Notes: generated by a model not told the origin, from the sequence alone. DNA of 64,000 nucleotides from Gimesia sp. (GCF_040219335.1 NZ_JAVJSQ010000012.1:124001-188000); one strand, 5' to 3'; positions 35,175 through 44,900 are shown, counted from the stretch's first letter. Translations and numbers: made by a program.

Positions 35175-36446
35175 ATGAAGTCACGCAAGTTGTCCTCAAA
35201 AACTTTGATTGCTGTTCAGGTTGTGGTTGTAATCGCCTTTGGTGCTGCTTACTCCCTGGGATCACGCGAGTCACGTCAGTCATTCGATAAGGTGTTTCTG
35301 CAGGAAACCTTCTATCCGGAAGTGAAAATTGAACGCGAACTGCCACTTCGGGTAAAACCCTTCTACAACGATCCGACAGTGGTGACAGACGAGGAACTGG
35401 CGGCGGTATTGAAGCAGGTACGCCCTAAATTTCCGCGCAAGCATATGAAACCCAACCATGTGGAACATGCCCTGCGCACCTGGAGTATTCAATCGACTTT
35501 TGAAGATCCAAGTATCGTCTCCGGAGTCGAAATGCGGGACTTCCTGATCGATCACGCTCGTTTCCTCGCGTCCTGGGGAGACGAAGCTGATCCCCTGCTT
35601 GTAGATCAACCTGCGGGGATTTCCATACGCTGGGGAACAGAGATCGGCGGTTCGGTACATCACGATCACTGGCTGGCATCCTTGACCGAAGCGGGCATTC
35701 ATCGTGACGAGCACGTGTTTGCACCGGCACAGCGTGATATGACCGTCAACGATGTCATTCAGCAGTCATTACGTGATTTTCATCTGGATGAACCCGAAGT
35801 AGAGTGGTCAGCGATGGCCTTTGGTCTCTGGATTCCGCCAGTAAAACAGTGGAAAACAAGCGATGGACGCACGATTTCATTTGACCAGATTGTCCAGCGA
35901 CTGATTCGCGGCGATAAGCGATTTGGTGTCTGCGTCGGTACACATCGCGTGTACTCTGTGATGTTACTGATTCGTCTGGATGACGAGTATGATATTCTCT
36001 CGGACTCGGTTCGCGCGGAAGGTTATGCTTACCTGGAAAAAGTCCGTGATCTGATCAGTGTCTGCCAGTTTGAGGATGGACACTGGCCCGCGAACTGGAT
36101 GGAAGGCAAAACCGCTCTCACACATCCCGAAGAGATTCCTGAGTATAAAAACGTGATTGCCACCGGACATCATCTGGAGTGGCTCGCGATCGCCCCCAAA
36201 GAACTGCATCCGCCTCATGAACAGATTGTGAAAGCGGCCAAGTGGATCATTCAGAATACCACATCACATACGGAAGAGGAAATTCTGCAGAAATACACCT
36301 TCTACAGCCATGTGGGCAACGCCCTGGCTCTCTGGCGAAATACACATGCCGCCCCATTCTGGAAAGAGTGGCAGAAAACGCATCCCTATGTTCCAGAGCA
36401 GAAAGCCGACAACGCACCGCTTGTCGCTCCTAAGCCGACCTTATAG
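35175..36446 (+). CDS. Exported or anchored protein of unknown function
   Basis: This 423-residue protein has a single hydrophobic segment near its N-terminus (about residues 8-25) and is otherwise soluble. It contains RVKPFYNDPTVVTDEELAAVLKQ and DDEYDILSDSVRAEGYAYLEKVRDLI, with several tryptophans and histidines (WPANWMEG, ATGHHLEWLAI) reminiscent of alpha/alpha-barrel glycan-processing enzymes; this is a guess. The ATG at 35175 replaces the TTG at 35163. It follows the membrane-protein gene by 64 bases and probably forms an operon with it. Confidence 0.65.
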   Translation: MKSRKLSSKTLIAVQVVVVIAFGAAYSLGSRESRQSFDKVFLQETFYPEVKIERELPLRVKPFYNDPTVVTDEELAAVLKQVRPKFPRKHMKPNHVEHALRTWSIQSTFEDPSIVSGVEMRDFLIDHARFLASWGDEADPLLVDQPAGISIRWGTEIGGSVHHDHWLASLTEAGIHRDEHVFAPAQRDMTVNDVIQQSLRDFHLDEPEVEWSAMAFGLWIPPVKQWKTSDGRTISFDQIVQRLIRGDKRFGVCVGTHRVYSVMLLIRLDDEYDILSDSVRAEGYAYLEKVRDLISVCQFEDGHWPANWMEGKTALTHPEEIPEYKNVIATGHHLEWLAIAPKELHPPHEQIVKAAKWIIQNTTSHTEEEILQKYTFYSHVGNALALWRNTHAAPFWKEWQKTHPYVPEQKADNAPLVAPKPTL

Positions 36447-36487
36447 TGGAGAGCAGCCAGGGATGGTGCTCTAGTCCTTCCTTTCAA

Positions 36488-36513
36488 GCAGTGTGAAGTC
36501 GGTTTCACACTGC
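36488..36513. terminator. Hairpin after the 35175-36446 gene
   Basis: A perfect 10-bp stem (36488-36497 with 36504-36513) with a GTCGGT loop lies 42 bases after the stop. No T-run follows, so it may be a weak terminator or an mRNA-stabilising stem. Confidence 0.45.
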
Positions 36514-36719
36514 ATTCGCCTGCTATTTCTGAATCTCTGCCAGACAGACGTCTTAGCCTCCTGGATTCGCCACTCGCTCTAATATAAATCGAGATTTCTC
36601 TATAACTCTGGTCTCTCTGACATCTACAAATCAGAACCTTTGAGCACCAGGTGTTTTTTATGATTCAAATCGATGGCTAATCGAATTTTGGGATATCGGA
36701 CCGAATCCCGATTTTGTAG

Positions 36720-36762
36720 CATAGGCATACCTATGTTATATAGAGCAAACGAGTTGTATAAT
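36720..36762 (+). promoter_or_regulatory. Putative promoter and palindromic operator of the hybrid kinase gene
   Basis: A palindrome CATAGG-CATA-CCTATG (36720-36735), extending with one mismatch to 9-bp arms, overlaps where the -35 element would be. A perfect -10 TATAAT is at 36757-36762, 48 bases before the ATG. The -35 itself is poor, so activation by a bound regulator is plausible. Confidence 0.45.
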
Positions 36763-36809
36763 GCGGGCTGACTGTTTGAGCATCAGTAGGATACCCGGGA
36801 GTAGTATGG

Positions 36810-39800
36810 ATGAAGTTCAAGTTTGGTTCCGGCAAAGTGAAACTAAATCAGTTTCGTATCGATTCGACGCAGAATACACTTGAACCGCGAAAAGATTCAT
36901 ACGCTTCTGAGAGTGAAACTACCTGTATTAAATCAATACTCGAAAGTATCCCCTCCGGCGCAGTGTTATTGCAGACTGGCTTTCTGTATTTCAATGAACG
37001 TGCCAATGCTTTGTTAGGGAACTCAGAAGAGCACCCGGAAGTCTTCGAAGAAAACATTACACGGCTGCTTACACTGAAGCCCAATCCATTATCTGAATCT
37101 GCGGAACACCCCGCTCAGGTAGAGTTCTGGTCCAGTTGTCATGATGGCAATCAGAGTCTGTGTGAGGTAACTTTACCTGCTCAAGAAGAATCCAGTCTCT
37201 GGTTGATTGATGAAATTACCTCCAGGCGTCAGAACGAGCGATTGCACCACCTGCTGACCAGCGCAACCAGTGATGTAACCGGGGACGAGTTCTTCAAACG
37301 TCTCGTGACAACACTTGCAGAGGCTTTGAAACTGAAATGTGTGCTGCTGGTCAAACATCAGACAATTCATTTTGAACCTGGAAACCAGAGAACAGGCAAG
37401 TGTCAGACAGTGGGAGCCTGTTTCAACGGGCAACTGGTTCCTGATTTTGAGTACGAGGTACAAGGAACTCCCTGTGCTGATGCGATTGGTACTGAACCTT
37501 ACTGCGTTTCACAAAATGTGTCACGTCTCTACCCAAAAGATATTTTCCTGCAGGAACACGAAATCGAATCCTATTTCAGCCTGCCGATGGTCGACAAACA
37601 TGGTGCAGTGCAGGGGCATCTTGTGATGTTGGGAGACCGGCCTGTCTATGAAGATCTCTGTGAAGTCCCTGCCATAAAAAGTTATACCTATCGTGCTGCA
37701 GCAGAACTGAGTCGTGAGTATGCAGAGCGCAAACTGAAAGAGAGTGAGCTGAGAATCACCATGGCAGCCCGTGGCTCGGAAATTGGCCTCTGGGACTATG
37801 ATGTGATCACAAAGCAGGCCCGGTTTGATGATAAATGGTTTACCATGCTGGGATACACACCAGGGGAATTTGCTGCCAGCTTTGCTGCCTGGCAATCCCT
37901 GGTACATCCGGAGGATCTACCACCAACCCTTCGGTCACTGAAAGATTATCTGGATGGAAAGAGCCCTTGCTACGAAGCAGAAATTCGCATGAAGACGAAA
38001 GCGGGAGCTTGGAAATGGATTCTGACCCGCGGAAAAATTGCAGCTTACAGCCCTCATCAGAAGCCGGTTCAGGTCATTGGAACCCATATTGATATCGATG
38101 ACTTGAAACGTTCCCAGCAGATTCGTTTGCAGAATGAAGCACGTCTGCGGATCATCATGGAGCAGATCCCGGCAATTCTGTGGACCACGGATAAGGAGAA
38201 TCACTATACCTCAATTGTCGGTGCAGGATTGACTCAGTTAGGGCTGCAGCCGGATGAAGCGGTCGGAAAACCGATTTATGAATTTCATGAATCGGAAGAA
38301 GTATCCCATTACATGACGGCCATGCATGAGCGAACTCTGAAAGGAGAGTCCGTTCGTTTTGAACAAAAGTTGCAGAACACGATTCTGGATATTCATATCG
38401 AGCCATTACGAAACTCCCATGAAGACATCATTGGCTGTATCGGGCTGGCGATTGATGTTACCGTCCGCAAGAAGACGATCGAGCAGTTAAATCGACAACG
38501 GATTCTGCTGCAGACGATTTTTCACTCAGTGACCGATGTGATGATTGTCACTGACCGCAGTCATAATATCGTCATGTGCAATGAATCAATTCAGCTGCAT
38601 TTTCGGTGCAAAGAGGCGGATCTGCTGGGAAGACCGATCAGGGAACTCGTCAAGTCAGAGGCCGACTACCAGGCTCAGTTCAACCGGGTTTCTTATCCCA
38701 ATTCACACGTGCTGAAACCTTTTATTCTGGAATACCTGAGGACCGATGACACTTCATTCCAGGGGGAGACAATCATCACTCCCCTGCGCCGCTCAGATAA
38801 TCAAATCACCGGATATATTCAGGTGATTCGTGATATCACTGATCGGATTCAGATGGAAGAAGAGAAAGACCAGTTGCATGCCCAGATGCTGCATGCACAA
38901 AAACTGGAAAGCCTGGGGGTCCTTGCGGGAGGGATGGCACATGATTTCAATAATCTGCTGCTGGCGATTCTCGGGAATACCAATCTCGCGCTCATGGAAC
39001 TGCAGGAGACTTCTCCCATCAGCCAGAATGTGAAGAACATTGAAATCGCAGCCCGACATGCAACCAAAATCTGCGAACGGCTGCTGGCATATTCTGGCCG
39101 TCGTACATTTGTAACGACAACATTTAACCTGAATCAGATCATTCGGGAAACGGTAGAGATTCTGAAAACAATCATTTCTCCCAATGCTCATATCGATCTG
39201 AACCTGTCAAAAGAGTCTCTGTTGATTCACGGTGATACCGGTCAGATAGAACAGGTCGTTTTAAACCTGCTAACCAATGCTTCCGAAGCCATTCAGAATC
39301 AGAAAGATGCCGGGAAAATCAACGTTCGGACGGGATTACTCGAACTGGGGCAGGATGACTTTGCTGACTACTATTTCTGCGAGAATGTGATCCCCGGACG
39401 ATTCGTCTTCTTCGAAATCGAGGATAATGGAAGTGGAATGGATGCGGACTGTCAGTCGAAAATGTTCGATCCTTTTTTCACTACCAAATTCACCGGCAGG
39501 GGGCTCGGTCTGGCGGGGGTATCCGGAATCATTCGCGGTCACCATGGGGGACTGTTTGTTCAATCTGCAGTCGAGAGTGGTTCCTGTTTCAGAGTGATTC
39601 TTCCTGTTTCGACTGAAGCGGAAGAGGAAGTTAACTCGGATAGCACGATCGACCCTGTAGTGCCTGCCGATGTGGGTTATGTCCTGGTGATTGACGATGA
39701 TAAAGCGGTCTGTAATGTGGTGACAAACGTGCTCAAACGCTTTGGGTTTTCCGTACTGCTTGCCAACTCAGGCGCACAGGGGCTTGAGGTTTATGGACGC

Positions 39801-40070
39801 AATCGTGACTCCATCAGCGTGGTCCTGCTGGATATGACCATGCCCGGAATGAGTGGCGTCGAAACTCTCAGGCAGCTCCAGGAACTCCAGATCAATATTC
39901 CCGTCATCCTGACGAGTGGTCTCAGTGAGAACGACATCTCTGACCAGATGGAAGGCTCCGAGATCGTGCATTTCCTCAAGAAGCCGTACAAGCCTCAGAA
40001 ACTGGTCAATATCGTGAGTAAAGCGCTTCTGCGACATCAGATTAAAGATGATGCCACCGGAAAGTATTAG
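36810..40070 (+). CDS. Multi-PAS hybrid sensor histidine kinase
   Basis: This 1086-residue protein appears cytoplasmic, with no clear membrane helix. Domains in order: N-terminal PAS-like (about 35-100), GAF-like (145-305), three PAS domains (315-435, 440-560, 565-690; the first is the PAS_3 type with a PAC end), HisKA with the phospho-accepting His711 in GGMAHDFNNLL, HATPase (about 810-940) with DNGSGMD and GRGLGLAGVSGI, and a C-terminal receiver with phospho-acceptor Asp1008 in LLDMTMPGMSG. This is a hybrid kinase of the HPK4-like group that usually pairs with an HPt or response regulator; none is next to it. GGGAG lies 8-13 bases before the ATG at 36810. Confidence 0.92.
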   Translation: MKFKFGSGKVKLNQFRIDSTQNTLEPRKDSYASESETTCIKSILESIPSGAVLLQTGFLYFNERANALLGNSEEHPEVFEENITRLLTLKPNPLSESAEHPAQVEFWSSCHDGNQSLCEVTLPAQEESSLWLIDEITSRRQNERLHHLLTSATSDVTGDEFFKRLVTTLAEALKLKCVLLVKHQTIHFEPGNQRTGKCQTVGACFNGQLVPDFEYEVQGTPCADAIGTEPYCVSQNVSRLYPKDIFLQEHEIESYFSLPMVDKHGAVQGHLVMLGDRPVYEDLCEVPAIKSYTYRAAAELSREYAERKLKESELRITMAARGSEIGLWDYDVITKQARFDDKWFTMLGYTPGEFAASFAAWQSLVHPEDLPPTLRSLKDYLDGKSPCYEAEIRMKTKAGAWKWILTRGKIAAYSPHQKPVQVIGTHIDIDDLKRSQQIRLQNEARLRIIMEQIPAILWTTDKENHYTSIVGAGLTQLGLQPDEAVGKPIYEFHESEEVSHYMTAMHERTLKGESVRFEQKLQNTILDIHIEPLRNSHEDIIGCIGLAIDVTVRKKTIEQLNRQRILLQTIFHSVTDVMIVTDRSHNIVMCNESIQLHFRCKEADLLGRPIRELVKSEADYQAQFNRVSYPNSHVLKPFILEYLRTDDTSFQGETIITPLRRSDNQITGYIQVIRDITDRIQMEEEKDQLHAQMLHAQKLESLGVLAGGMAHDFNNLLLAILGNTNLALMELQETSPISQNVKNIEIAARHATKICERLLAYSGRRTFVTTTFNLNQIIRETVEILKTIISPNAHIDLNLSKESLLIHGDTGQIEQVVLNLLTNASEAIQNQKDAGKINVRTGLLELGQDDFADYYFCENVIPGRFVFFEIEDNGSGMDADCQSKMFDPFFTTKFTGRGLGLAGVSGIIRGHHGGLFVQSAVESGSCFRVILPVSTEAEEEVNSDSTIDPVVPADVGYVLVIDDDKAVCNVVTNVLKRFGFSVLLANSGAQGLEVYGRNRDSISVVLLDMTMPGMSGVETLRQLQELQINIPVILTSGLSENDISDQMEGSEIVHFLKKPYKPQKLVNIVSKALLRHQIKDDATGKY

Positions 40071-40079
40071 TGACTGAGT

Positions 40080-41399
40080 CTATTGCAGTAACAGTTGCTG
40101 GATCTGTTCGGCATACTGGTTGAGGGTCAGCGCCAGCATCAAAAAGAGGCCTGCTACGAAATCACTCTTTCCGAAATGATCGGCGCGGCCATGTGAGCGG
40201 ACAAATTCAAAAATTGTTCCCGTGGGACATCCATAATGGCAGTAGGCCTGTGGAACAAAGATCGCCGCCACCAGTCCAGATATAGCGATGAGAATCGATG
40301 CGATTCCCGCGGACGTCAGCAGATAAGCGTCGAAAGCCTCCAGTTCTGCCAGATCGACGGGGAGTTTGAGAAAGATGATGACCAGGATCAGGCCAAGCAG
40401 CAAACCAGGAATCCAGCGCAAGGCCCGTTTCACATCAGGTCTGATTTTTAACTTCTTTTGATGAGGGATAATTTTTCCCAGGAATTCCTGGGCTGTGCCA
40501 TGTGGGCATAAAGTCTGGCAGTAAATATTCCGCCGGGAACTCCAGGGGACCAGGATCGCAGCTCCGGCCAGTAAGACCAGACCAGAAAGTTGCCGCCATG
40601 GTACCGAATATTTAGCCCAGCCGGCGAATAGAGATTCCGCCAGCAGATCTCCTGTGACGAATCCCAGGTAAATGAACGCAGCAATTTTGAACAGTTTTCG
40701 CAGCCAGTGAAATCGCTTCAGTCGTGTGAACGTCAGCAGGCAGGCCCCTACAGTAAATGAGATGAGAAATGCGTCTTTCGCTGCAAAACGAAAGGGAGTG
40801 ACAGACTGCTCCTGCTGCTTCGAGTATCGGATGCGATTTCGGATGGCATATGCCAGTCCCATGCTGGTCATCGTTGCTCCAGATACCCCTTCAATTTCAC
40901 CTCGTTCCAGATCGAGCCCCGCGATCTGGTCCCAGGCATATTCTTTCCAGCGGTCCATGAAGTACTGGTTTGCGCGAACATCATTGACATGCGAGGTCGT
41001 ATCACCACTTGAGCGAATCACCAGCCCTGCTACTTTCCCCGTTTTCTGTTCAAAGACGACCAGGGTATCGGAGGGCCCACAATAACCAATGATCTCATCA
41101 GAAACAGGTGAAGTGCGGATGGCGTAGCCGATGGTTTGGTTATTTTCATCCAGGACAAAGAGCCCCATGCGGTCTGAATGATCGACACTCAGCGATTCTG
41201 CCCGGGGCAGGATAGCTTTCACTTCATGCAGTTCTACGGGAGCCTTACCTTGAACACGAATCCGGATGTAGTAATCGCGAATCAGCCAGACAATCAGAAT
41301 CAGAACCGTAAGACGATAGAGTTTCAACGAGAAAGATCTGAGACGACTGGCTGGCCGGGGGCCTGGCGCAGGCTGAGAGACTAGCGGTAACTCGGTCAT
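40080..41399 (-). CDS. NosR/NirI-like FMN-binding polyferredoxin membrane protein
   Basis: This 439-residue protein has an N-terminal membrane helix (27-41), an extracytoplasmic FMN-binding domain (45-190) with the flavin-attachment motif SGAT (173-176, Thr esterified to FMN by ApbE in the family), several membrane helices (about 210-380) and two CxxxCP motifs, CQTLCPHG (294-301) and CHYGCPTG (387-394). NosR itself carries two CxxxCP motifs and sends electrons to N2O reductase. Here no nos or nir genes and no apbE are in the window, and the C-terminal ferredoxin domain of full NosR is missing. It may move electrons from quinol to an unknown exported redox protein, perhaps the FAD enzyme next door. 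Confidence 0.85.
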   Translation of the reverse strand: MTELPLVSQPAPGPRPASRLRSFSLKLYRLTVLILIVWLIRDYYIRIRVQGKAPVELHEVKAILPRAESLSVDHSDRMGLFVLDENNQTIGYAIRTSPVSDEIIGYCGPSDTLVVFEQKTGKVAGLVIRSSGDTTSHVNDVRANQYFMDRWKEYAWDQIAGLDLERGEIEGVSGATMTSMGLAYAIRNRIRYSKQQEQSVTPFRFAAKDAFLISFTVGACLLTFTRLKRFHWLRKLFKIAAFIYLGFVTGDLLAESLFAGWAKYSVPWRQLSGLVLLAGAAILVPWSSRRNIYCQTLCPHGTAQEFLGKIIPHQKKLKIRPDVKRALRWIPGLLLGLILVIIFLKLPVDLAELEAFDAYLLTSAGIASILIAISGLVAAIFVPQAYCHYGCPTGTIFEFVRSHGRADHFGKSDFVAGLFLMLALTLNQYAEQIQQLLLQ

Positions 41400-41411
41400 C
41401 CTTCTCTCTTA

Positions 41412-41442
41412 GAATCCCACCAGTCAGACACTGGTGGGATTC
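41412..41442 (-). promoter_or_regulatory. Strong hairpin abutting the NosR-like gene's ribosome-binding site
   Basis: A perfect 13-bp stem (41412-41424 with 41430-41442) with a 5-base loop lies in the 107-base gap between the FAD oxidoreductase stop and the NosR-like start. On the minus strand TAAGAGAGAAGG and the ATG follow directly. There is no T-run on the minus strand. It could terminate weakly, protect mRNA ends, or control translation. Confidence 0.5.
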
Positions 41443-41506
41443 ATTTCTCTGTTGATGTTGCGTAAAGCGGCTTCTGTGGAGCCAGATTGTGCAAAGTCAG
41501 AGTGAA

Positions 41507-43804
41507 TCAGTCTACTGGCAGGACCTGAATCGCATCAGCGTGCACATTACCATCGACACCCGTATTCGACATGATGACTTCAACAGGTTGCCCCTGTTTT
41601 AACTCGAAGGTACCCAGAGAGATAAAACCATGAGGCAGGGGTGGCTTGACCCGCTGGTTAATCTTCACGGTCTTGGTTTCATCGGCTGAGCGAACTGTCA
41701 CAGGCGTGTTCGTCGCCCGGTTTTCATGGTGACCATAAGCGAGGCGGACTTCGTATTTTCCGGTTTTAGCGACCTCAAATTTGAAGTGGATTTCCGCTTT
41801 TTTACCCTTACCATGATAAACATAGTGGTTGCCGATATAACCCTTGAGGCCTTCCCCCTTGGTCCACTTGCCTACGAACTGAACGTTTTCGTTTTCATCG
41901 TCGATAACCATCCCGGGGAGGGTTGCCGGATCAATGTAGGGATCAATGACCGGTGGTAATTCCTGAGAGTTTTCAGGTGTGTAATACTTACCGTCGACTG
42001 TGTCACGCCGTTCGATACCCTTGCGGGCCATCAGTTTTTCCAGGTCTTTGTAATGGTCGGTGTAAACAGCACGCGGTTGGCAGTCTTTCTCAACACAGAC
42101 TGCAGCTGCTTTCCCGACGACTTCCCCCATCATACCACCGGTCTTCATCACACGAACCGTTCCCAACGCTTCATGCGTTACGCTGATGCAGCGTCCCGCC
42201 ATGAACAGGTTCGGTACGTTCCGTGAGTAGAAACAGCGGTAAGGAATCGGATAGCCTCGCTTACGATCGACGCTGCGATCGAAGACGGCCTGTGAGATGA
42301 AAGGATCTTCTGGATACTTCTGCATGTACTGCTTCTTGGGGTAATGCAGATCGATAGACCAGGTGCTGGGAACGCATCCATCGGGAAAATCAACTTTTGC
42401 GACGATATCTTTCCGACGCAGAATAACATCTCCCCGAAGCATACGGGATTCACGGGGACCACCAATATAGGCCATCCAGGTCATCACGGCGTTCTCATGC
42501 TTGTCCTTGCCCCCTTTATTCTTCATCGCGTTCCAGGCACCATAGACGGCACGGAAATTCCAGTCCCGCATTGATTCCAGATCCTGAATGGGGTCTTTGT
42601 CAAAACCACTTTCCCAGAACCACTCGCCATGAAAGCGTTTGGGGTAGGGGAAATCGTCCATATTCAGATTGAGTGCCCATTCCAGGTCAGGGAAGGACTG
42701 GGGCTGTTCTGCTTCTTTCCAGGTCCACATGTTACTCATTCCCATGTGGCCTTTTTCGTGTGTGTAATAATCAGCGCCCGCGAGATAACCGATTTCCGCA
42801 TGACCGGTGCAGTCAGCGAACAGTTTGCCGCGGAACTCAGTTCGCTTACTGGTTTTGGTATTGAAAGCAGTGACGCTCTGGATCGCGTCTCCCTCTTTTT
42901 TAACTGCGAAGGCATGCGTGTTCAGGAAGAGGTCAATATTTTTCTCAGCCCGCACGATGGCTTCTTTTTTCTTGTCTCCATACTCTTCATAGGTCCCTGG
43001 AGAAGCGGCGGCGGAATCAGCGAATTCGGCGATGATTTCACCGATATGCGGATATTTACCACGACGCACCAGTCCCTGTGCCCAGACTCGTACTTCTGAG
43101 CTTCCATTGCCGCCCAGAACCGGACGATTCTGAATCAAGGCTACTTTACATCCCATGCGCGCGGCTGAGATCGCAGCGCCCATGCCAGAGTATCCCCCAC
43201 CGACGACAACCAGATCATAAGGCTCTGTCACTTCAGGTTCCGCAGGCAGTCCCAGCATGCTTTTACGCCACTGATCCATGGGAGAAAGATCATTGGGGGG
43301 CTGGTAATTCAGATCTCCTGTGAACAGAATCGCATCGCAGCGTCCCTCAAAACCGGTTAGATCATGTAAGGTGAGTTTGACTTCCGGTTTCGTGATCTCA
43401 ACGGTACCACCGTCATGCCAGAACCATTTGGCGCCTTTCGTACCGAAAGTTTCTTTGAGTGGCTGTCCATCAATTTTCAACTGGAATCGGCCGGGAGATC
43501 CAGTCGCTTTCCAGGGAGCGACCCAGTCTTTGGTTCTGACCAGAACCCGATAGGTTCCCGTTTCCGGAAATTTCACCGTGGTTTCTGCATCAGCAACGGG
43601 CTGTCCTAACCCGTGAGCGAGCAGATAAGGGGACCCCATGATGTGAATGAATTGCGTGTCGAGTTTCCAGCCGCCATGCTGATTAAAACTTTCGGCTTCT
43701 ACCAGCACGCCATTGGTGGGTTTCGTTTCGGCACGACCGATGGCGGGCAGCAATGTGATTGCTAAACCAGTAAGGACCAGAAGTGATTGAGGTAATAAGC
43801 GCAT
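41507..43804 (-). CDS. Exported FAD-dependent oxidoreductase with C-terminal carbohydrate-binding-like domain
   Basis: From the ATG at 43804 the 765-residue protein starts with a signal peptide (about 1-26, ending GRAE). A beta-rich domain (about 35-160) is followed by the FAD-binding dinucleotide fold YDLVVVGGGYSGMGAAIS. GGNGSSEVRVWAQG and FADCTGHAEIGYLAGAD are typical of the FAD-dependent-oxidoreductase family found with polysaccharide-degrading enzymes. The C-terminal about 130 residues resemble the golvesin/xanthan-lyase CBM fold. AGGAG lies 10 bases before the ATG, which is preferred over the longer frame from 43840. The substrate is unknown, perhaps a polysaccharide. Lone upstream of the NosR-like gene by 107 bases. 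Confidence 0.85.
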   Translation of the reverse strand: MRLLPQSLLVLTGLAITLLPAIGRAETKPTNGVLVEAESFNQHGGWKLDTQFIHIMGSPYLLAHGLGQPVADAETTVKFPETGTYRVLVRTKDWVAPWKATGSPGRFQLKIDGQPLKETFGTKGAKWFWHDGGTVEITKPEVKLTLHDLTGFEGRCDAILFTGDLNYQPPNDLSPMDQWRKSMLGLPAEPEVTEPYDLVVVGGGYSGMGAAISAARMGCKVALIQNRPVLGGNGSSEVRVWAQGLVRRGKYPHIGEIIAEFADSAAASPGTYEEYGDKKKEAIVRAEKNIDLFLNTHAFAVKKEGDAIQSVTAFNTKTSKRTEFRGKLFADCTGHAEIGYLAGADYYTHEKGHMGMSNMWTWKEAEQPQSFPDLEWALNLNMDDFPYPKRFHGEWFWESGFDKDPIQDLESMRDWNFRAVYGAWNAMKNKGGKDKHENAVMTWMAYIGGPRESRMLRGDVILRRKDIVAKVDFPDGCVPSTWSIDLHYPKKQYMQKYPEDPFISQAVFDRSVDRKRGYPIPYRCFYSRNVPNLFMAGRCISVTHEALGTVRVMKTGGMMGEVVGKAAAVCVEKDCQPRAVYTDHYKDLEKLMARKGIERRDTVDGKYYTPENSQELPPVIDPYIDPATLPGMVIDDENENVQFVGKWTKGEGLKGYIGNHYVYHGKGKKAEIHFKFEVAKTGKYEVRLAYGHHENRATNTPVTVRSADETKTVKINQRVKPPLPHGFISLGTFELKQGQPVEVIMSNTGVDGNVHADAIQVLPVD

Positions 43805-43964
43805 ACTGCCTGACTCCTGTCGTAAATTCACTGAGGGCATACTCAGAGCTATGTGAACGGACTAACTCCGTAAATTGATAGACCAAAGCAGATTATAAGT
43901 CCCAGACGGAATCAATTGCAAACCGACAGTATAGCGAATTTAGGTGCCAGAATGTTACATAACC

Positions 43965-44900
43965 TTATTTATTAAGGGCGTGTTCTCCTAGAAACTGCAG
44001 GAGTTCTGCATCAGAAACAGCGCGGGGATCGCTGAGTATTTTTCCGCTGAGTTCTACAGGAATTTGAGGACGTCGAAACTGAACATAGTCAAAACCCGCG
44101 ACCAGATCGGGGCGCCCGTTCTTAATGACCTGTGTATTTTGCTGTAATGGCTGTAAGCGGGAAGCGGTACTGTAATCGGTGTAGACAGTCAGTCCCACCT
44201 GTAGTTCTGCGGGCATGTCAGTTCGACGATACCGCTGATGGATATTCCAGTTTCCATCAGGAGTCTTTTTCAGCAGTATGAAATCATCGCCGATCCGGGC
44301 AATCTGAATCTGAGCCATCGGTGTGCCTGCGTTCGTAACAGCGAGTTTCGAGCGACTGTTGACGGTCGTCTTGACTTCGAACTGATAGCTTCCTGGACGA
44401 TTGGCTGCACCTAAAGAAAGAAAGATGTAGTTTTCCCCACCCGGTTTCCAGGTTTGCGGAGTGACCTGTCGCGGGGTCCGGATCATGAGTCCTGCCAGCG
44501 AATAATTGCTGCGCGGTGCACCATCTCCTCCCCGCCGGGCGACGCGAATCTGAGATGTGACGACAAAGTCTCCCTTGATCTGTTTGTAGACCAGGATTCC
44601 CCGGTAATCCATATACCAGGTGCTACTGTAAGGCATCATGACCATCCAGCCCTTACAGGTTTGCGAAATATCGAACCGTTCCAGTTGATCGGCGTTTGTC
44701 TGTTCGGTTTCAAAGATGCGCATCCAGTCTTTGAGTGTGGAAGGATCATCAAAGTCATCGCTGAGCGACTGCAGATCAGCTTTAGTGTTGTTTCGGGACT
44801 GGGCCCGAGTGTTGGCAATGAAATTCGTTACCATCAGGAGGAGGATGAGCATCCAGTAAAGCGGGCGGGCATTTCCAGTTTGCGATTTTCGCATGTTCAT
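43965..44900 (-). CDS. Exported beta-sandwich protein of unknown function
   Basis: This 311-residue protein has a signal peptide (about 14-33, ending TRAQ). The rest is beta-rich with DDFDDPSTLKDWMRIF near the mature N-terminus and the segments GDFVVTSQIRVARRGGDGAPRSNYSLAGLMIRTP and FDYVQFRRPQIP. This pattern (FDD...DW, GDF.V.....V, AGLM.R) is that of LamG/concanavalin-like folds such as DUF1349. It may bind glycans. A second ATG two codons in (44894) is better spaced from the GAGAGA ribosome-binding site. Transcribed alone, divergent from the ECF gene. Confidence 0.7.
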   Translation of the reverse strand: MNMRKSQTGNARPLYWMLILLLMVTNFIANTRAQSRNNTKADLQSLSDDFDDPSTLKDWMRIFETEQTNADQLERFDISQTCKGWMVMMPYSSTWYMDYRGILVYKQIKGDFVVTSQIRVARRGGDGAPRSNYSLAGLMIRTPRQVTPQTWKPGGENYIFLSLGAANRPGSYQFEVKTTVNSRSKLAVTNAGTPMAQIQIARIGDDFILLKKTPDGNWNIHQRYRRTDMPAELQVGLTVYTDYSTASRLQPLQQNTQVIKNGRPDLVAGFDYVQFRRPQIPVELSGKILSDPRAVSDAELLQFLGEHALNK

